Below, in pieces: positions 16,099 to 24,326 of a stretch of DNA of 64,000 nt. Positions within the stretch are counted from its first letter, which is position 1. Every line of letters starts with the position of its first letter. The stretch is from NCBI RefSeq assembly GCF_900101675.1, contig NZ_FNKG01000004.1, positions 248,001 through 312,000 on the forward strand, in the 5' to 3' direction. This stretch comes from Curtobacterium sp. UNCCL20 (lineage in GTDB: Bacteria; Actinomycetota; Actinomycetes; Actinomycetales; Microbacteriaceae). The translations under genes were made by a program, and so were the position numbers. The notes below the pieces were generated by a model that saw nothing but the letters and a program-made list of their open reading frames with translations, ran no database searches and had not been told where the DNA came from.

Positions 16099-16145
16099 GC
16101 CTGGAGGCGCGGCGTGCGTCGACGACGCCCGCCGCGCCTCCAGGC
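16099..16145. repeat. CTGGAGGC-family palindrome between ABC ATPase genes
   Basis: Perfect 14-bp arms (16099-16112 GCCTGGAGGCGCGG; 16132-16145 reverse complement) around an inner gcgtc-gac-gacgc repeat. It may attenuate transcription from the importer operon into the orphan ATPase. Confidence 0.8.
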
Positions 16146-16158
16146 TGGTCACGTCGGG

Positions 16159-17877
16159 TCAGGACCCGGCGTTCTCCAGTTCCACAAGCGTACGCCGTCG
16201 CTCGGCCTGTTCCGCTGGGTCCGGCACCGGGAGGGAGGCCAGCAGGCGCTGCGTGTACGGGTGCTGCGGGGCGCCGAGGACCTCGGCGGTGGTGCCGGTC
16301 TCGACCAGGTCGCCGCGGTACAGCACCGCGATCCGGTCGGACAGCGCGCCGACGACGGCCAGGTCGTGGCTGATGAACAGCGACGCGAAGCCGAGGTCCT
16401 GCTGGAGCTCGAGGAACAGCTCGAGCACGCGCGCCTGCACGGACACGTCGAGCGCGCTGGTCGGTTCGTCGGCGATGAGCAGCTTCGGCCGGAGCGCGAG
16501 CGACCGGGCGAGGGACGCACGCTGGCGCTGCCCACCCGAGAGCTCGTGCGGGTACCGGTCGCCGTACGCGGCGGGGAGCTGCACCGCCTCCATCAGCTCG
16601 TCGACCTGCTTCCGGGCCGCCCGTGGCGACGAGGCCTCGCCGTGCACGATCAGCGGCTCGGCGACGCACTCGGCGATCGTCAGGAGCGGGTTGAACGAGG
16701 TCGCCGGGTCCTGGAAGACGAACCCGATGTCCTTCCGCAGCCGCTTGAAGTCGCGCTCCCGGTAGCCGAGCATCTCGGTGCCGAGCACCTGCAGCGAGCC
16801 ACCGGTGACCTTCGTCAACCCGGCGATCGCCCGGCCGATGGTGGTCTTGCCCGAGCCGGACTCCCCCACCAGGCCGAGGACCTCGCCGGGACGGATCGCC
16901 AGGTCGACGCCCTTCACGGCCTTGAACGCGTGCACCCCGAGGCGCCCCGGGTACTCGATCTCGAGCCCCTTCGCCTCGACGAGCGGCTCGACCTCCGACG
17001 TGATCGCGGCACGGCGCGCGGTGCCCGTCGACGCCTCGAGCCGGGGCACCGCGGCGAGCAGGCGCTTCGTGTAGTCGGCCTGCGGCGACGCGAACAGCTC
17101 GGCGACCGGGGCCTCTTCCACGACCTCGCCCTGGTACATCACGGCGACGCGGTCGGCCAGGTCGGCCACCACGCCCATGTTGTGCGTGATGATCACGATC
17201 GCGGCGCCGAACTCGTCGCGGCAGCGGCGGAGCAGGTCGAGGATCTCCGCCTGCACCGTCACGTCGAGGGCGGTCGTCGGCTCGTCGGCGATGATCACCG
17301 ACGGCTCGAGCGCCAGCGCGGACGCGATCACGACGCGCTGCTTCTGCCCGCCGGAGAACTGGTGCGGGTAGTGGTCGACCCGGGTCTCCGGGTCGGGGAT
17401 GCCGACGCGGCGGAGGTAGTCGATCGCCTTCGCACGGGCCTCTTTCTTCGAGACGCCGCCGTGCGCCCGGAGGCCCTCGGCGATCTGCCACCCGACCGTG
17501 AAGACCGGGTTGAGCGCCGTCGACGGCTCCTGGAACACCATCGCGCCGGCGGTCCCCCGCAGGCTCCGGAGCTTCTGCGAGCCGACCGTCACGACGTCGG
17601 TGCCGTCGAGGAAGACCGCGCCGCCGAGCGTCGCCGTCTCCGGCATCAGGCGGAGGATGCTCCGCGCGGTGACGGACTTGCCGGAGCCGGACTCGCCGAC
17701 GAGGGCGAGGACCTCGCCCGGGCGGACGTCGAGACTGACGCCCTTCACCGCGTCGACGGCACCGCCGTCGGTCGCGAAGGTGACGGTCAGGTCGTCGACG
17801 ACGACGACCGGTTCCGTGGTGGTGTCGCCTGCCTGGAGGCGCGTGGCGCCGCCCGGCTGGCCGGTTGCGTCCGTCAT
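16159..17877 (-). CDS. Dipeptide/oligopeptide ABC transporter, fused DppD-DppF ATPase
   Basis: Energises the peptide importer encoded just upstream. It has 572 residues with two complete ABC domains. Domain 1 has Walker A GESGSGKSVT near 58, signature FSGGQKQRVVIA, Walker B VIIADEPTTALD. Domain 2 has GESGSGKTTIGR near 325, LSGGQRQRASLARSL, LLIADEPTSALD. The ATG at 17877 overlaps the permease stop (ATGA); the longer frame to 18258 is a shadow. Residues near 13-17 (RLQAG) are encoded by a CTGGAGGC-family repeat (17831-17843) sitting in the N-terminal leader before the first strand. Confidence 0.92.
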   Translation of the reverse strand: MTDATGQPGGATRLQAGDTTTEPVVVVDDLTVTFATDGGAVDAVKGVSLDVRPGEVLALVGESGSGKSVTARSILRLMPETATLGGAVFLDGTDVVTVGSQKLRSLRGTAGAMVFQEPSTALNPVFTVGWQIAEGLRAHGGVSKKEARAKAIDYLRRVGIPDPETRVDHYPHQFSGGQKQRVVIASALALEPSVIIADEPTTALDVTVQAEILDLLRRCRDEFGAAIVIITHNMGVVADLADRVAVMYQGEVVEEAPVAELFASPQADYTKRLLAAVPRLEASTGTARRAAITSEVEPLVEAKGLEIEYPGRLGVHAFKAVKGVDLAIRPGEVLGLVGESGSGKTTIGRAIAGLTKVTGGSLQVLGTEMLGYRERDFKRLRKDIGFVFQDPATSFNPLLTIAECVAEPLIVHGEASSPRAARKQVDELMEAVQLPAAYGDRYPHELSGGQRQRASLARSLALRPKLLIADEPTSALDVSVQARVLELFLELQQDLGFASLFISHDLAVVGALSDRIAVLYRGDLVETGTTAEVLGAPQHPYTQRLLASLPVPDPAEQAERRRTLVELENAGS

Positions 17878-18890
17878 GCGGTCGCCCCTTCCGCGCCGGT
17901 CCCGTCGCCACGCGCACGTCGCGCGTCGCGGGTGGAGACCAGCTGCTTCAGCCGCCGGCGCGCACGCAGGCGGGGATCGGAGATGTCGTTGAGGCTCTCG
18001 CCGATGAACGTCACGCCGAGCACCAGCACGACGATCGCGACACCCGGGAAGACACCGGTCCACCAGACGCCGGAGGCGACGTCGGACAGCGCGCGGCTGA
18101 GGTCGTAGCCCCACTCCGCGCCGCTCGTCGGGCCGATGCCGAACCCGAGGAAGCCGAGGCCCGCGAGCGTCAGGATCGCGTCGCTCGCGTTCAGCGTGAG
18201 GATCAGCGGCAGGGAGCGCGTCGAGTTCCGGAGGACGTGCCGCGTCATGATGCGCCACGGGTTCGTGCCCATCACCCGCGCCGACTCGACGAACGCCTCG
18301 TTCTTCAGGCGGACGGCCTCGGCGCGGACGACCCGGAAGTACTGCGGGACGTAGACCACGGTGATCGAGATCGCCGCGGCGATGATGCCGCCGGCGTAGC
18401 TCGAGTTGCCGCCGGAGATGACGATCGAGACGACGATCGCGAGGAGCAGGGACGGGAACGCGTAGATCGCGTCCGCCACCACGACGAGGATCCGGTCGAG
18501 CCAGCCGCCGATGTAGCCGGAGACCATGCCGAGGATCACGCCGATGATGATCGACACGATCACGGCGACGATGACCACGAGGACGGCCGTCCGGGCACCG
18601 AACACCACGCGGCTGAACACGTCGAAGCCGCCGACGGTCGTGCCCCAGATGTGTTCGGGACTGGGTGCACCGGTGCGCGGGAAGCTCTGCCCGTCGGCGC
18701 CCTGCAGCTGGCCGAAGCCGTACGGGGCGATGAGCGGCGCGGCGATCGCGACGATCAGGTACAGGGCGCAGATGACCACGCCGGTGATGAGCATGGCGCG
18801 CTGCCAGCCGGTGCTCTTGCGGAGCTGGACCACCACGGGCAGCCGCTTCCAGAGCGGCTCGTGCCGGTCGACGAGGGAGGTGTCAGCCAT
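17874..18890 (-). CDS. Peptide ABC transporter permease, DppC/OppC type
   Basis: Second membrane subunit of the importer. It has 338 residues with about six helices and an N-terminal cytoplasmic region with the OppC_N segment (WQRAMLITGVVICALYLIVA). The coupling loop EAFVESARVMGTNPWRIMTR contains the EAA-type motif, and TLAGLGFLGFGIGP follows. Start ATG at 18890; it begins 2 bp after the DppB stop. C-terminal tail is basic. Confidence 0.92.
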   Translation of the reverse strand: MADTSLVDRHEPLWKRLPVVVQLRKSTGWQRAMLITGVVICALYLIVAIAAPLIAPYGFGQLQGADGQSFPRTGAPSPEHIWGTTVGGFDVFSRVVFGARTAVLVVIVAVIVSIIIGVILGMVSGYIGGWLDRILVVVADAIYAFPSLLLAIVVSIVISGGNSSYAGGIIAAAISITVVYVPQYFRVVRAEAVRLKNEAFVESARVMGTNPWRIMTRHVLRNSTRSLPLILTLNASDAILTLAGLGFLGFGIGPTSGAEWGYDLSRALSDVASGVWWTGVFPGVAIVVLVLGVTFIGESLNDISDPRLRARRRLKQLVSTRDARRARGDGTGAEGATA

Positions 18891-18892
18891 CT

Positions 18893-19999
18893 CTAGAACC
18901 TCACTCTCGGGTCGATCAGTGCGGCGACGACGTCGACGATGAAGTTGGTCACGGCGACGATCACCGCCAGCATCGCGACGATGCCCTGCACCGCGACGAA
19001 GTCGCGGGCGGACAGGTACTGGTTGAGTTCGAAGCCGAGCCCGCGCCACCCGAAGGTGGTCTCGGTGAGCACCGACCCACCCAGCAGCATGGCGATCTGC
19101 AGACCCATCACGGTGATGATCGGGACCAGCGCCGGACGGAACGCGTGCGTCCGGACGAGCCGCGCCTCCCGGACTCCGCGCGAGCGGGCGGCGTCGACGT
19201 ACTCGGAACCGAGCGTGCCGATCATGTTGGCGCGCACCAGCCGCAGGAAGATGCCGGCCGTGAGCAGCCCGAGCGTCAACGCCGGCAGGACGGCGTGCAT
19301 CAGCACGTCACCGATGACCTGCGCGTTGCCCGTGCGGAGCGCGTCGATGATGTAGATGCCCGTCGCCCCGGGGATGTTGTCGAGGACGAGCGACACCCGG
19401 GTCGATGCGCGGTCGCCGAGCGGCAACCAGCCGAGCCACACCGAGAAGACGAGCTTGAGCAGCAGACCGCCGAAGAACACCGGGGTCGCGTACGTCAGGA
19501 TCGCCAGTGCGCGGAACAGGACGTCGGGCCAGCGGTCGCGCATGTAGGCGGCGAGCATGCCGAGCGGGATGCCGAGCACGAGGGCGACGATGAGCGCGTA
19601 GAACACGAGCTCGGCGGTGGCGCCGCCGTACGTGACGATGATCTCGGTGATCGGCCGGTTGTCGGTGGCCGTCGTGCCGAAGTCACCGCGGACGATCTTG
19701 CCGAGGTACTCGAAGTACTGCACGAGCACGGGTCGGTCGTAGCCGGCGGCGTGCAGGCGTTCCTGCAGCTGCGACGGCGTGAGACGACCACCGACCGAGG
19801 CGGTGATCGGGTTCCCGATGACGCGCATCAGGAAGAAGACGAGCGTCACCAGGATGAAGACCGTCGGGAAGATGAGGAGGAACCTGACGAGGACGTACCG
19901 GCCGAGTCCGCCGCCCTGCCCCGTGGCACGTCGCTGTGCCTGGGGCTTGGTGGGGTCGGTGGCCAGTTCCGAGCTCGCCTCTGGGGTGCTGAGGGTCAC
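18893..19999 (-). CDS. Peptide ABC transporter permease, DppB/OppB type
   Basis: First membrane subunit of the importer. It has 368 residues: an N-terminal cytoplasmic extension of about 30 residues, the typical first helix FLLIFPTVFILVTLVFFLMR, a periplasm-side loop with RLTPSQLQERL, and the coupling motif YVDAARSRGVREARLVRTHA followed by FGWRGLGFELNQ. GTG start at 19999. It is separated from the binding-protein gene by 84 bp containing a 10-bp stem hairpin. Confidence 0.92.
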   Translation of the reverse strand: MTLSTPEASSELATDPTKPQAQRRATGQGGGLGRYVLVRFLLIFPTVFILVTLVFFLMRVIGNPITASVGGRLTPSQLQERLHAAGYDRPVLVQYFEYLGKIVRGDFGTTATDNRPITEIIVTYGGATAELVFYALIVALVLGIPLGMLAAYMRDRWPDVLFRALAILTYATPVFFGGLLLKLVFSVWLGWLPLGDRASTRVSLVLDNIPGATGIYIIDALRTGNAQVIGDVLMHAVLPALTLGLLTAGIFLRLVRANMIGTLGSEYVDAARSRGVREARLVRTHAFRPALVPIITVMGLQIAMLLGGSVLTETTFGWRGLGFELNQYLSARDFVAVQGIVAMLAVIVAVTNFIVDVVAALIDPRVRF

Positions 20000-20036
20000 G
20001 GGGACGGGTGCCTTTCGGTGCCGGTCGGGACGCGGT

Positions 20037-20069
20037 CACGGGGGCGCTCCTCGTGGGAACGCCCCCGTG
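20037..20069 (-). terminator. Attenuating hairpin between binding protein and permease genes
   Basis: 10-bp stem cacgggggcg / cgcccccgtg with a 13-nt loop. It probably reduces read-through so that the binding protein exceeds the membrane subunits. Confidence 0.55.
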
Positions 20070-20083
20070 GGCCGGAACCGGTG

Positions 20084-21700
20084 TTACTTGGAGAGGGTTG
20101 CGTAGCGGAACTTGTACGAGGAGTCGAGGGTCAGGCCCTTGACGTCCTTGGCCGCGACCGCGACCGACTTGCCCTGCAGCAGCGGCAGCGTCGAGATCTG
20201 CGTCGCCTCACGCTCCTGGGCCTGCTCGATGAGCGTGGCGCGCTTGTCCTTGTCGGACTCCTGCTGCTCGTCGGAGATGAGGCCCTGGATGGTCGAGTCG
20301 TCGTAGTGGTTCTGCACGAAGTTCTCCTTCGTGAAGAACGGCGACAGGTAGTTGTCGGCGTCCGAGAAGTCCGGGAACCAACCGAGCTGGTACACCGGGT
20401 AGGCGTCCTTCGTGCGCTCCTGTGCGTAGGTCGTGTAGACCGTCGACTGGATGTTCACGGTGAACAGACCCGAGTTCTCGAGCTGCGTCTTGAGCTCGGC
20501 GTACTCGTCGTCCGACGTCGAACCGTAGTGGTCCGGTGCGTACTGGATGTCGAGCTGCACCTTGCCGGTGACGCCCGCCTTCGACAGCGTGCTCTTCGCC
20601 TTGTCGACGTCGGCACCGCCGTTGCCGTCGCCGTAGAGCTTCTCGAACGGCTTCGCGGCACCGGTGAGGCCGTCCGGCACCATCGAGTACAGCGGCGAGT
20701 AGGTGTCGTTGTAGACGTCCTTGGCGAGCTTCTCGCGGTCGACGACGTCGGCGACGGCCTGGCGCACGGCGAGGGCCTTCGTCTCGTCGGCGTCGGACTG
20801 CTTCGCGCCGTACGGCTGCGTGTTGAAGTTGAAGACCAGGTAGCGGATCTCACCACCGGGGCCGTCCGTGACCTTGACCTTGTCGTCCTTGCGGAGGTCG
20901 GCGATGTCGGTCGGCGTCAGCGAGCGGAAGGCGACGTCGACGTCACCCTTCTGCACGGCGAGCTTGAGGTCGGTCTCCTTGGTGTAGTAGCTGGCCGTGA
21001 CCTCGTCGGTCTTCGGCTTGCCCAGGAGCCCGTCGTACTTCTTGTTCGCCTTGTACTGGATCGTGTCGTTCTCCTTGTACGAGCTGATCTCGTACTGCCC
21101 GGCGAACGCCTTGCCCTTGACGATGTCCGCTGCCGGGGTGAGCTTGTCGGCCGAGAACACCTGCTCGTCGACGATCGGGCCGGCGGGGCTGGAGAGCACC
21201 TGCGGCCAGGTCTGGTCGGCGTGGTCGAGGTGGAACACGACCGTGGTGTCGTCCGGCGTGTCGATGCTCTTGAGGTTGGCGAGCAGCGACTGCGGGCCGT
21301 TCTCGTTGTTGATCTTCAGCTCGCGGTCGAACGAGAACTTCACGTCGCTCGACGTGAGGTCGTGGCCGTTCGCGAACTGCAGCCCCTTCTTCAGGGTCAC
21401 CGTGTACGTGGTGTCGTTGGTGAACTCGGCCTTGGTGGCGATGTCCGGCTTGACGTCCGGGCTGCCGACCGGGGTGTTCATGAGGAACGGGAACACCTGG
21501 TTCTGCACGGCGAACGAGCCGTTGTCGTACGAGCCCGCCGGGTCGAGCGAGGTGATCTTGTCGGTCGTCCCGATGCTGATGCCGCTCAGGGCGGTGTCGC
21601 TCACGCTGCCGCTCGCGCAGCCGGTGAGGACCAGCGCCGTCGCTGCCACTCCGGCGCCGAGCGCGATGCCGCGCTTGCCCCACTTGGTCACGGATGCCAT
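20084..21700 (-). CDS. Peptide ABC transporter substrate-binding lipoprotein (SBP family 5)
   Basis: Captures peptide or a similar solute outside the membrane. It has 538 residues. Start ATG at 21700 with an agagg ribosome site, then a lipoprotein signal MASVTKWGKRG, hydrophobic core, and lipobox LTGC (Cys about 27). The family-5 pattern is clear: VFPFLMNTP, GLQFANGHDLTSSDVKFSFD and YLSPFFTKENFVQNHYDD. It is the first gene of an operon continuing with two permeases and the fused ATPase. Specificity (di/oligopeptide, nickel, sugar) cannot be set from sequence. Confidence 0.92.
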   Translation of the reverse strand: MASVTKWGKRGIALGAGVAATALVLTGCASGSVSDTALSGISIGTTDKITSLDPAGSYDNGSFAVQNQVFPFLMNTPVGSPDVKPDIATKAEFTNDTTYTVTLKKGLQFANGHDLTSSDVKFSFDRELKINNENGPQSLLANLKSIDTPDDTTVVFHLDHADQTWPQVLSSPAGPIVDEQVFSADKLTPAADIVKGKAFAGQYEISSYKENDTIQYKANKKYDGLLGKPKTDEVTASYYTKETDLKLAVQKGDVDVAFRSLTPTDIADLRKDDKVKVTDGPGGEIRYLVFNFNTQPYGAKQSDADETKALAVRQAVADVVDREKLAKDVYNDTYSPLYSMVPDGLTGAAKPFEKLYGDGNGGADVDKAKSTLSKAGVTGKVQLDIQYAPDHYGSTSDDEYAELKTQLENSGLFTVNIQSTVYTTYAQERTKDAYPVYQLGWFPDFSDADNYLSPFFTKENFVQNHYDDSTIQGLISDEQQESDKDKRATLIEQAQEREATQISTLPLLQGKSVAVAAKDVKGLTLDSSYKFRYATLSK

Positions 21701-21826
21701 GTCCGATGCCTCTCTTGGTGATGAATGCAAGGGTCCTGGGCCGGAGGTGGATCGTCTGTGTGCCCGGCCAGGAACGCTCATTGCTATCACCCTGTCACGG
21801 AACTCCACGAACCGAGGGCGATTTGT

Positions 21827-21840
21827 TTACACCGCTGTAA
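21827..21840. promoter_or_regulatory. Candidate operator upstream of the peptide importer
   Basis: Inverted repeat TTACA-ccgc-TGTAA, 127 bp upstream of the binding-protein start. The form resembles TetR/GntR-type half-sites; the regulator is unknown and not in this window. Confidence 0.35.
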
Positions 21841-21892
21841 TGCACGAGTGCGTCGCATGGCGCATCATCCGTGCACTCCTGAGCGGCGCGCC

Positions 21893-21917
21893 GCGCAACT
21901 TTGTTGCGCGATGCAAC
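21893..21917. promoter_or_regulatory. Overlapping inverted repeats GCGCAAC/GTTGCGC
   Basis: GCGCAAC-ttt-GTTGCGC (21893-21909) shares its right arm with GTTGC-gcgat-GCAAC (21903-21917). Alternate pairing of one arm suggests a protein-binding site or RNA switch. Confidence 0.35.
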
Positions 21918-22088
21918 GCGCGCGTTCCCGCGGTTCATCGTCGGCGCCGGGCTGCGCGAGCGGGGCCCATTCGTCACGCTCGGCACCGCCGCGCGGGCTT
22001 TCCTGTCCGGTCGGCGTTCCCCCGCGGCGCGTTGCGCCCGCTCGAGCGCGGACCACAGGGCGTTCCGGCCCGCCCATCGGTCGACCGT

Positions 22089-22143
22089 GCGACCGCACTT
22101 CGGTGGGCATCACTGACTTCCGACCCCGCCGACGTGCGATCTC
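22089..22143. repeat. 55-bp palindromic element, family B copy 1 (diverged)
   Basis: Left end GCGACCGCAC (8 of 10 match to consensus), right end GTGCGATCTC, total 55 bp. Intergenic. Confidence 0.65.
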
Positions 22144-22254
22144 GACGGGCCTGGAGGCACGCCACACCTCCGCCACGCTCCCCGCCGGGTCCGCTGTTCG
22201 GTCCACCGCCCGGCGCGGTCCGGCGGGCACGTCCCGCGCTCGCCCGGACCGCGT

Positions 22255-22309
22255 GAGATCGCACTTCGGCGGGCCTCGGTCGCCCTGGAGCGCGCCGGAG
22301 TGCGATCTC
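22255..22309. repeat. 55-bp palindromic element, family B copy 2
   Basis: GAGATCGCAC at the left end and GTGCGATCTC at the right end. The arms extend to 17 bp with one mismatch (through ttcggcg / cgccgga). It lies just downstream of dnaG on that gene's transcription path. Confidence 0.85.
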
Positions 22310-22332
22310 GGCGGCGTGCGCGCGCGGCGCGG

Positions 22333-24264
22333 CTAGGAGTTGGCGGCGGCCTCGGCGTCGGCGCGGAGCCGCATCCGCTGCGCGTCGATGTCGACGAGCT
22401 GCCGCTGGATCTCGGCGCGCCGGTCGGCCTGCTCGTGCGGGTCGGCCCGCTGCAGCTGCCCGAGGAGCGACGCCTTGCGGGCGAGCAGGTCGCGCTCGAC
22501 CAGCGCGACGACGATGCTCCGCGCGTAGAGGGCGAGGTCCTCGTCGGTGCGGGCCGGGATCGGCGCGAGCGCGAGCTCCTGCACGAGGCCACGGAACGGG
22601 GTGGGCACGTCCCGGAGCAGCCGGTCGAGCCAGTCCGGCGCGCCGACCGCATCGACGTTGGCGACGACGGCGTCCCGCACCACGGCGAGCATCGGCGCGG
22701 AGAACGTGGCGGCGGCGGCGAGCCCGAGGAGCGGGAGCCCGACGTGCCCGGGCTGCTGCACCATCGCCATCACGGCGTCGCGCTCCATCCGGGTGATCGG
22801 GTCGTTCGGCAGGAGCCGGAGCCCGGCGATCGGCTCGTCCGGCGGGGCGACCAGCTCGCCACCGGGGCCGGCCTGCGCGACCGGCACCGTGCCTCCGGGC
22901 CGGTCGTCGTGCCGACCCGTGGCGGACGCACGCTGTCGGGCGTTCTCGACCGCGCGACGGACCTCCGGGATGTCCATGCCGAGCCAGCCGGCGAGCTCGC
23001 GGACGTAGCCCTGGGTGAGCGAGCGGTCCCGGATGCCGGCGAGCACGGGTGCCGCCGCACGGAGCGCGCTGACGCGCCCCTCGACCGTCTCGAGGTCGTG
23101 GCCGTCGAGGGTGCGGCGGATCATGAACTCGAACATCGGACGCTTGTTGGTGACCAGGCGGCGGATGGCGTCGTCGCCGCGCTGCAGACGGAGGTCGCAC
23201 GGGTCGAGCCCGCCGGGTGCGACGGCGACGTACGTCTGGGCGGCGAACCGCTGCTCCTCGGCGAACGCGCGAGAGGCGGCGCGCTGCCCGGCCTCGTCCG
23301 GGTCGAAGGTGAAGACGACCTCGCCGTTGGCGTTCGGGTCGGCACCGGCCAGGTCGCCGAGCATCGGGCGGAGCACCTTGATGTGGTCGACGCCGAACGA
23401 CGTGCCGCACGTGGCGACGGCCGTGGTGATGCCGGCGAGGTGGCACGCCATCACGTCGGTGTACCCCTCGACGATGACGACCTGCTTCTGCTTCGAGATG
23501 TCACGGCGGGCGAGGTCGAGCCCGTAGAGCACCTGGCTCTTGTGGTAGATCGGGGTCTCGGGCGTGTTGAGGTACTTCGGGCCCTTGTCGTCGTCGAGCA
23601 GCCGACGCGCGCCGAAGCCGATCGTCGCCCCGGTGACGTCGCGGATCGGCCACATCAAGCGCCCACGGAACCGGTCGTACGGGGACCGGTCGCCCTGGCT
23701 GACGAGCCCGGCGGAGATGATCTCGTCGATCGTGAAGCCACGTCCGCGCAGGTGGTCCTTCAGCGCGTCGTACGACTTCGGGGCGAACCCGACACCGAAG
23801 TGCTGCGCCGCCGCCGGGTCGAACCCGCGCTCCCCCAGGAACTGGCGTGCGGGCTCGGCCGCTGCGGTCGTGAGCTGCGCGGTGTAGAACTGCAGCGCTG
23901 CCTCGTTCGCGGCGATGAGCCGGGCGCGGGTGTTGTAGTCGGTGCGGGGGCCGTCGCCCTCTTCGTAGTGGAGCGTGAAGCCGATCTTGGCGGCCATCCG
24001 CTCGACGGCTTCCTGGAAGGTCGTGTGGTCCTGCTTGATGACGAACTCGAAGACGTCGCCGTCCTCGCCGCAGCCGAAGCAGTGGTACCGACCGACCTGG
24101 GGCCGCACGTGGAACGACGGTGAACGCTCGTCGTGGAAGGGGCAGAGGCCCTTCAGCGAGCCCACCCCGGCGGACTTCAGGGTGACGTAGTCGCCGACGA
24201 CGTCCGCGATGTTGACACGCGAGCGGACCTCGTCGATGTCGTTACGCGCGATCCTGCCAGCCAC
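22333..24264 (-). CDS. dnaG: DNA primase
   Basis: Synthesises RNA primers for replication. It has 643 residues. Seen: N-terminal CHC2 zinc site (Cys41, His44, Cys62, Cys65) in CPFHDERSPSFHV and YHCFGCG, and a primase N domain with RFRGRLMWPIRD. The TOPRIM domain shows VVIVEGYTDVMACH and the acidic FDPDEAG, followed by a C-terminal helicase-interacting region. GTG start at 24264 with a -10 box 6 nt upstream, suggesting a leaderless transcript separate from dgt. Stop is followed by the family B element. Confidence 0.96.
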   Translation of the reverse strand: MAGRIARNDIDEVRSRVNIADVVGDYVTLKSAGVGSLKGLCPFHDERSPSFHVRPQVGRYHCFGCGEDGDVFEFVIKQDHTTFQEAVERMAAKIGFTLHYEEGDGPRTDYNTRARLIAANEAALQFYTAQLTTAAAEPARQFLGERGFDPAAAQHFGVGFAPKSYDALKDHLRGRGFTIDEIISAGLVSQGDRSPYDRFRGRLMWPIRDVTGATIGFGARRLLDDDKGPKYLNTPETPIYHKSQVLYGLDLARRDISKQKQVVIVEGYTDVMACHLAGITTAVATCGTSFGVDHIKVLRPMLGDLAGADPNANGEVVFTFDPDEAGQRAASRAFAEEQRFAAQTYVAVAPGGLDPCDLRLQRGDDAIRRLVTNKRPMFEFMIRRTLDGHDLETVEGRVSALRAAAPVLAGIRDRSLTQGYVRELAGWLGMDIPEVRRAVENARQRASATGRHDDRPGGTVPVAQAGPGGELVAPPDEPIAGLRLLPNDPITRMERDAVMAMVQQPGHVGLPLLGLAAAATFSAPMLAVVRDAVVANVDAVGAPDWLDRLLRDVPTPFRGLVQELALAPIPARTDEDLALYARSIVVALVERDLLARKASLLGQLQRADPHEQADRRAEIQRQLVDIDAQRMRLRADAEAAANS

Positions 24265-24270
24265 CCCTCG

Positions 24271-24276
24271 ATCCTA
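24271..24276 (-). promoter_or_regulatory. -10 box of dnaG (leaderless)
   Basis: TAGGAT on the minus strand, exactly 6 nt before the dnaG GTG. Confidence 0.55.
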
Positions 24277-24326
24277 GTTCGTGGGAGTGACAGCGGCGGA
24301 CCGGTGTGGGAACCCGTGGAGCCCGG

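Larger units (their letters stand above)
21701..22332. other. 632-bp non-coding interval with clustered palindromes
   Basis: No supported gene. It holds the upstream region of the peptide importer, with inverted repeats at 21827-21840 and 21893-21917. It also holds two 55-bp family B elements (22089-22143, 22255-22309) and a CTGGAGGC core at 22149-22160. The stretch up to about 21930 is noticeably less GC-rich than its surroundings. Confidence 0.75.

Noticed and set aside
19145..21721. 858-codon open frame on the plus strand
   Set aside because: Antisense to the permease and the substrate-binding lipoprotein, both well supported. Valine/leucine/arginine-rich shadow.
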